Below are positions 59,979 through 64,000 of a DNA stretch of 64,000 nt, one piece after another. The translations under genes were made by a program, and so were the position numbers. Source of the DNA: Halarchaeum grantii. GTDB taxonomy: Archaea; Halobacteriota; Halobacteria; Halobacteriales; Halobacteriaceae. The stretch lies in contig NZ_BMPF01000006.1 of assembly GCF_014647455.2 (NCBI RefSeq), forward strand, positions 55,585 through 119,584, read 5' to 3'. The notes beneath the pieces were generated by a model. That model was not told the origin of the DNA. It saw only the letters and a list, made by a program, of their open reading frames with translations, and searched no databases. Each line of letters starts with the position of its first letter. The first letter of the stretch is position 1.

Positions 59979-60947
59979 GTGCTCTCCGATACGCCCGGCA
60001 TCCACCACGTCACCGGACTCGCCGGCGACGCACAGGCGAACCTCGACTTCTACACCGAGGTGTTGGGCCTCCGGCTCGTCCGGCGCACCGTCAACCTCGA
60101 GGACGTCCTCCAGTACCACCTCCTCTTCGGGAACGCCGACGGGTCGCCCGGTACCGTCTACACGAGTTTTCCCGCTCGCGAGGCCGAGGACGGACGCGTC
60201 GGCCCGCCACAGCCCGCGAGCATGGCGTTCGCCGTCCCCGAGGACTCCCTCGGCTACTGGCGCGAGCGCCTCGCCGACTGCGGCGTCGCGTCCGAGGAAG
60301 AGACGCGCTTCGGGCCGGACGCCCGGTACGCTGACGACGCGAGTCCCGCGCCGCGCGCGGAAACGGCGCTCCGGTTCAGCGACCCCGACGGCACCCGCAT
60401 CGAACTCGTCGAGGCCGACCAGCCGGTCGAGCCGTGGACGAGTCGCGTCCCCGAGGCGCACGCAATCAGGGGCTTCTTCGGCGTCGCCGTCCTCTCCGTC
60501 GAGCCCTACGCGACCGCGAGCGTCCTCGATACCCTCGGGTTCGACCTCGTCGCACAGGACGGCGACCGGATACGCTATCGCGCCCCCGGGGACGTCGGCG
60601 CCACGATCGACGTCCTCGACCGCGACGTCCCGTTCGGCCGCGAGGGCGCGGGCGTCCTCCACCACGTCGCCGTCCGCGTCGCCGACGAGGCCGAGCTCCA
60701 CGAGTGGCGCGACCTCTTCGCCGAGCGCGACCTCCGCGTCTCGCGCGTCAAGGACCGCCACGTCTTCCACTCGCTCTACGTCCGCGAACCCGGCGGCATC
60801 CTCTTCGAACTCGCCACGGACGGCCCCGGCGTCACCGTCGACCAGCCCCGCGAACGGCTCGGCGAGGAGCTCGTCCTCCCCGGCCGCTACGAGGAGGACC
60901 GCGACCTCGTCGAATCGCAACTCCCCGCACTCGACTACACGCCGTGA
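59979..60947 (+). CDS. VOC-family ring-cleaving dioxygenase (MhqO-like)
   Basis: Protein of 322 aa with two VOC halves: PGIHHVTGLAGDAQANLDFY and LRLVRRTVNLEDVLQYHLLF first, then EGAGVLHHVAVRVADEAELH and PGGILFELATDGPG (metal ligands His, His, Glu). It resembles bacterial MhqO, which opens hydroquinone-type rings. GTG start at 59979. Its stop overlaps the start of the following hydrolase (GTGA). Confidence 0.87.
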   Translation: MLSDTPGIHHVTGLAGDAQANLDFYTEVLGLRLVRRTVNLEDVLQYHLLFGNADGSPGTVYTSFPAREAEDGRVGPPQPASMAFAVPEDSLGYWRERLADCGVASEEETRFGPDARYADDASPAPRAETALRFSDPDGTRIELVEADQPVEPWTSRVPEAHAIRGFFGVAVLSVEPYATASVLDTLGFDLVAQDGDRIRYRAPGDVGATIDVLDRDVPFGREGAGVLHHVAVRVADEAELHEWRDLFAERDLRVSRVKDRHVFHSLYVREPGGILFELATDGPGVTVDQPRERLGEELVLPGRYEEDRDLVESQLPALDYTP

Positions 60948-61606
60948 GCGAGCGCTTCCTCCCGACGACGCCCGAGGACCCCCACCGCGACCAGCCGCTC
61001 GTCACCAGCGGCGCGCCGCTCCCCGCCGCCGAGGTCGGCGTCATCCTCCTGCACGGCCGCGGCGAGTCCGCGACGAGCATCACGCGCATCGCCGAGGAGT
61101 TCTACCGCCACGGCGTCGCCTTCCTCGCGCCCCAAGCCGCGAAGTACACGTGGTATCCGCACGCCTATGAGGCGCCCGTCGATGCGAACGAGCCGTGGCT
61201 CACCTCCGGCGTGGACGCCGTCGCGCGCGCCGTCGACACCGCCGGCGACGCCGGCCTCTCCCCCGAGACCCTCGTCGTCTTCGGCTTCAGTCAGGGCGCC
61301 TGTCTCGCCGCCGAGTTCCTCCGCCGACGGCCGCGACGCTACGGCGGCGCGTTCGTCCTCGCGGGCGCACTCCCCGGGGGCGACGCGTGCGAGGTGGCGG
61401 GGTCGCTCGACGGGACGCCGGTCTTCTGCGGCGTCGGCGAGAACGACCCCGAAGTCAGCGTCGACGCCGTCGAACGCACCGGCGACGCCCTCGCGGAACT
61501 GGGTGCGGACGTCACGCTCGAGACGTACCCCGACGCCCCACACCGCATCACCGACGGCGAGATGGCCGCCGTCGAGGCGCGACTCGACGACCTGCTCGAA
61601 AAGTAG
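60944..61606 (+). CDS. Alpha/beta hydrolase (carboxylesterase/phospholipase, MhqD-like)
   Basis: Protein of 220 aa. Oxyanion loop GVILLHGRGESATSI, nucleophile elbow VVFGFSQGACLAAEFL (GFSQG), catalytic Asp near CGVGENDPEVSVDAV and His in YPDAPHRITDGE. It pairs with the VOC dioxygenase by a 4-nt GTGA overlap, as mhqO-mhqD do in bacterial quinone-resistance operons. Confidence 0.88.
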   Translation: MSERFLPTTPEDPHRDQPLVTSGAPLPAAEVGVILLHGRGESATSITRIAEEFYRHGVAFLAPQAAKYTWYPHAYEAPVDANEPWLTSGVDAVARAVDTAGDAGLSPETLVVFGFSQGACLAAEFLRRRPRRYGGAFVLAGALPGGDACEVAGSLDGTPVFCGVGENDPEVSVDAVERTGDALAELGADVTLETYPDAPHRITDGEMAAVEARLDDLLEK

Positions 61607-61610
61607 CCCG

Positions 61611-62366
61611 TTACCCGATGTAGCGCAGGTCCTCGTCCGCGCCCGCGCTCGGCCCCTGCTCCATCTGCTGCATCTGCTCGACGACGTCCTCCATCTCGTC
61701 GGCGCGCTCGTCGAGCGCCTCGAAGTCCACGGTGAGTCCGAGGAGGTTCTCCAGCACCTCGAGGACGGCGCGCGCGCTCTTCGGGTCGACGAGGTAGCCG
61801 GACGTCTCGCCCATCAGGCAGGCGGCCTCGAAGCCGCGCTCCGCGCCGAGCCCCACGAGGAGGCCGGACGTCCCGACGATGCCGCCGGAGGGCTCCTCCG
61901 CGCGGAACTCCACGCCGGCGTCCTCGAGGGCGTCCTTCTGTGCCTCGTCGCCGACCGCGCCGACGACCGCGTGGTCCTCGACGAGTTCACCCGTCGGGAC
62001 GCCGCCGAGCGCGTACACGTCGGTGACGCCGAACTCGTCGGCGACGTCGAGGAACGCGTCCGTCAGCCGGTAGTGGCCCCGGTTGTCCGTCGCCTGATGA
62101 TCGCCCGTCAGCACGAGGAGGTCGCGCTCATCGGACTCGATCGCGTGGAACTCGGCGTCCGCGAGCGAGGCGATGCTCTCCTCGCTCACCGTCACCTGCG
62201 GCGGGAACAGCTCGGAGTGCACGCGGCGTACGAGCGTCGACTCCGACTCCTCGACGAGATGCTCGGCGACGAGTTTCCCGACGTGTCCCACACCGGGAAG
62301 CCCCTCGACGAGAACCGGGTCGTCCAACTCTACGTCCGCGACGACCTCGATGTCGACTTCGTCCAT
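61611..62366 (-). CDS. PAC2-family proteasome-assembly-chaperone-like protein (2)
   Basis: Protein of 251 aa with DDPVLVEGLPGVGHVGKLVA (residues 15-34), DVYALGGVPTGELVED and a C-terminal helix (FEALDERADEMEDVVEQMQQ). It is the last gene of the rpl44e-rps27e-IF2a-nop10 operon, 5 nt after nop10, an arrangement conserved in haloarchaea. It ties a PAC2 protein to translation genes; role unknown. Confidence 0.9.
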   Translation of the reverse strand: MDEVDIEVVADVELDDPVLVEGLPGVGHVGKLVAEHLVEESESTLVRRVHSELFPPQVTVSEESIASLADAEFHAIESDERDLLVLTGDHQATDNRGHYRLTDAFLDVADEFGVTDVYALGGVPTGELVEDHAVVGAVGDEAQKDALEDAGVEFRAEEPSGGIVGTSGLLVGLGAERGFEAACLMGETSGYLVDPKSARAVLEVLENLLGLTVDFEALDERADEMEDVVEQMQQMEQGPSAGADEDLRYIG

Positions 62367-62371
62367 GCGTC

Positions 62372-62542
62372 CTAGTCGCGGACGCGGCGCTTAAGTTTGC
62401 GTCGGTACTCACCGTACGGGTCGTCGGGGTCGAACGGCGCGGGCGCGGAGTTCTCCGTCTGCTCGCCACACTCCGGACAGGTCGCAGAAAGCGTGTAAAC
62501 CGGGTCGTCGTGCTCGCGGCAGATCCGGATGTCCGAGTGCAC
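62372..62542 (-). CDS. nop10: H/ACA RNP protein Nop10
   Basis: Protein of 56 aa from GTG 62542: HSDIRICREHDDPVYTLSAT, then CPECGEQTENSAPAPFDPDD and YGEYRRKLKRRVRD. This is the archaeal Nop10 pattern (small zinc-ribbon-like N-terminus, PAPFDPxDxYGxYRR C-terminus), part of the pseudouridylation complex. It starts 4 nt after the IF2-alpha stop. Confidence 0.92.
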   Translation of the reverse strand: MHSDIRICREHDDPVYTLSATCPECGEQTENSAPAPFDPDDPYGEYRRKLKRRVRD

Positions 62543-62546
62543 GAGC

Positions 62547-63350
62547 CTACGCTTCTTCTTCGAGTTGTCGCTCGCGGTGGAACTCGCCCGCGCCACCGCG
62601 CGACTCGATGTCGTCTGCCGCGCGCGCGGCCGCAGCCTCGAGTTCGTCCTCGGCGGTCTTGTAGGTCGGCGCCTCGACGCGGATGCGGTACTCGGGCGCG
62701 CCGACGTACGTCACTTCGAGGTCGGCTTCCTCGGGGACCACGTCCTCGTTCTCCGCCGCCTTCAGCGACTCCTTGATGTCGTCGACGCCGTCGGGCGCCG
62801 GCGACTCGAGGTGGACGTAGCCCGTCACCGTGACGTAGGGGACGGAGACGTTCTCGCGGGCCGTCGAGACGACGGCGTCGACCTCGTCCTCCTCGAGGTC
62901 GAGCCCCTCAAGGGCCTCGGCGCCGTGGATGGCGGCCTGCTCGAAGCCGTCGTAGAGCGAGCCGAACTCGGCGACGAGCTCGTCCGCGACGTCGCGGAAC
63001 TGCTCGTCGGAGACCTCCTCGCCGAAGGCGAGTTCCATCCACTTGTCCGCCTTCTGCTCGTTCTTCCAGTCCTGGATGGCCTCCGAGCGCTGGTGGTCGT
63101 TGACGTCCTTGATCGAGAGGTCGATCTGCTGGGAGGAGCGGTCGATGTCGAGGACCTTCGCCACGACGGTCTGCCCCTCGCGGACGTGGTCGCGGACGTT
63201 CTTGATCCAGCCGCTCGCGACCTCGCTGATGTGGACCAGCCCGCGCTTATCGCGGTACTCCTCGAGGTCGACGAAGACGCCGAAGTCCTCGATCTCGTCG
63301 ACTTTCCCGACGACGAGTTCGCCCGGCTCGGGCCAGCCCTCGTACTTCAT
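62547..63350 (-). CDS. eif2a: Translation initiation factor aIF2 subunit alpha
   Basis: Protein of 267 aa. N-terminal S1 domain ([40 protein letters not shown]), helical middle and C-terminal alpha/beta domain ([20 protein letters not shown]). It binds initiator tRNA with beta and gamma subunits. The ATG at 63350 overlaps the rps27e stop as ATGA. Confidence 0.94.
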   Translation of the reverse strand: MKYEGWPEPGELVVGKVDEIEDFGVFVDLEEYRDKRGLVHISEVASGWIKNVRDHVREGQTVVAKVLDIDRSSQQIDLSIKDVNDHQRSEAIQDWKNEQKADKWMELAFGEEVSDEQFRDVADELVAEFGSLYDGFEQAAIHGAEALEGLDLEEDEVDAVVSTARENVSVPYVTVTGYVHLESPAPDGVDDIKESLKAAENEDVVPEEADLEVTYVGAPEYRIRVEAPTYKTAEDELEAAAARAADDIESRGGAGEFHRERQLEEEA

Positions 63351-63520
63351 CGGGCCTCGACGGTCTCCGTGACCTCGCCTTCGAGGACCGCCTTCCCGCC
63401 GGTCGGGCGCGCGAGCGTCGTGCCGCAGACGGCGCACGCGACCGTCGAGGAAGCCTTCTCGAAGACGATCTGTTCGTTCTCACAGTCCGGGCATTGAACG
63501 CGGAAGAAGTTTCCAGACAT
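63347..63520 (-). CDS. rps27e: Ribosomal protein S27e (eS27)
   Basis: Protein of 57 aa, [20 protein letters not shown] followed by [20 protein letters not shown] and [17 protein letters not shown]. It has the zinc-binding C-x2-C ... C-x2-C of eS27. It starts 3 nt after the rpl44e stop and its stop overlaps the IF2-alpha ATG. Confidence 0.95.
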   Translation of the reverse strand: MSGNFFRVQCPDCENEQIVFEKASSTVACAVCGTTLARPTGGKAVLEGEVTETVEAR

Positions 63521-63523
63521 GGA

Positions 63524-63808
63524 TTACTCCTGGAACTCCAGCTTGCCGGCGCGCCATCCCTCGCGGAGGTGGGCCTTACCGCATTCGCTGCAGCGGTATT
63601 TGAGGTCCGTCTTCTTCGTGGGCTTGTCACCACCCGGGACCTTACTGAACTTGCCGGCGTTCCCGATCCGGGAGGTCTGGCGCTTGCGCTGGCGGCCCTG
63701 CACCTTCGTCATACCGGAGGTGCGGCCGGAGCGGACGCGCTCGACCTCGTGTTCGTGATGCTCGTTGCAATGCGGGCAGTAGGTGTTGAATCGTCGTGGC
63801 ATCTGCAT
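63524..63808 (-). CDS. rpl44e: Ribosomal protein L44e (eL42)
   Basis: Protein of 94 aa: [20 protein letters not shown], central basic [20 protein letters not shown], and C-terminal [16 protein letters not shown]. Zinc ribbon cysteines CPHC/CSEC. First gene of the translation operon. A cgcttaaaatgg promoter element (63846-63856, read on the minus strand) gives an 18-nt leader. Confidence 0.95.
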   Translation of the reverse strand: MQMPRRFNTYCPHCNEHHEHEVERVRSGRTSGMTKVQGRQRKRQTSRIGNAGKFSKVPGGDKPTKKTDLKYRCSECGKAHLREGWRAGKLEFQE

Positions 63809-63845
63809 AGCGAATCAGCTCTGTTGCTCACGGGTTCGATTCGGA

Positions 63846-63856
63846 CGCTTAAAATG
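63846..63856 (-). promoter_or_regulatory. Promoter of the rpl44e operon
   Basis: On the minus strand CATTTTAAGCG, centred about 43 nt before the ATG at 63808, predicts a short untranslated leader, unlike the leaderless genes around it. Confidence 0.5.
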
Positions 63857-64000
63857 GACACGGTTCGGCCCCGACGGTCGACGGTGCAGCCGGCGCTTCA
63901 CACAGCCGTAATTATTTGTGGGCATCTGCCACCATCGTGTTTAGTTAAGCGAATTCCACCAGACGGCGAAGGCTTGCAACCACGTTTCGGCGGTCGCCGG
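63857..64000 (+). other. Right-edge intergenic region with plus-strand promoter-like elements
   Basis: TAATTATTT (63910-63918) and TTTAGTTAAG (63940-63949) look like plus-strand TATA elements. A transcript from the second would begin near 63968. No start codon with a sustained frame is visible before base 64000, so the gene or RNA it drives lies mostly outside. Confidence 0.35.

Noticed and set aside
63857..64000. A tRNA or rRNA start at the right edge
   Set aside because: No acceptor-stem pairing or TTCGA loop could be fitted, so only promoter-like elements are reported.

Overview
The window is chromosomal DNA from a haloarchaeon (class Halobacteria). Evidence: high G+C with strong third-position bias, strongly acidic proteins (DnaK, GrpE, SufC, Rad50), archaeal information-processing genes (TFE, PolB, Mre11-Rad50, XPB-Bax1, PAN, IF2-alpha, Nop10, S27e, L44e, aTrm56), and promoters whose TATA-like element lies about 26 nt before the start codon, which implies mostly leaderless mRNAs. 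The genus cannot be settled from the sequence. There is no prophage, transposase, CRISPR array or rRNA operon. This is a gene-dense core-genome segment in which no gene-free stretch exceeds about 270 bases.

Layout. 1-5.2 kb: 3' part of an aldo/keto reductase, an epimerase, trm56, a membrane winged-helix protein, then tfe-DUF2110-lipoprotein. 5.2-16.3 kb: a CinA-type MoCF protein, NAD kinase-like protein, AbrB-PhoU regulator, LEA2 protein, small haloarchaeal proteins, a nitrilase, a response regulator, a RIO-like kinase, glutamate dehydrogenase and fructose-bisphosphatase. A 250-base gap at 11.5-11.75 kb holds a strong promoter followed by three perfect-stem hairpins (candidate RNA). 16.5-22 kb: a CcoI/FixI-type copper ATPase with its COG2836 partner, a LOG protein and an iron-siderophore binding lipoprotein under a DtxR/Idr-type operator. 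22-28 kb: PAC2, an RsmB-type methyltransferase, and Bax1 and XPB with a lipoprotein gene between them. 27.7-31.7 kb: grpE-dnaK-dnaJ. 31.7-38.4 kb: metabolic genes, a second CinA-type paralogue, YchF, a VOC protein and a bactofilin-like protein. 38.5-48.8 kb: PAN, an HTH protein, mre11-rad50, small proteins, intein-free polB and a DJ-1 family protein. 48.9-54.3 kb is an iron/Fe-S block: sufCBD, a ferritin-like protein, a DtxR-family repressor, an intron-containing tRNA-Gln(UUG) and a NifU-like gene cut by an in-frame TAG. 54.4-59.9 kb: HD protein, LysE exporter, a MntR-like regulator with a GDT1 transporter, and a threonine-synthase relative lacking the PLP lysine. 59.2-61.6 kb: a regulator followed by an mhqO-mhqD-like pair. 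61.6-63.8 kb: a translation operon rpl44e-rps27e-IF2a-nop10-pac2.

Functional links. Iron homeostasis recurs: siderophore uptake, SUF assembly, ferritin-like storage, two DtxR-family regulators and the NifU scaffold. Proteostasis is the second theme (DnaK system, PAN, two PAC2 proteins), and DNA repair the third (Mre11-Rad50, XPB-Bax1).

Most notable observations: the NifU amber codon; the lysine-less threonine synthase homologue; a chain of 11-codon mini-ORFs coupling the ferritin-like and DtxR genes; the structured-RNA candidate; and dispersed hairpin repeats, one of them inside mre11.
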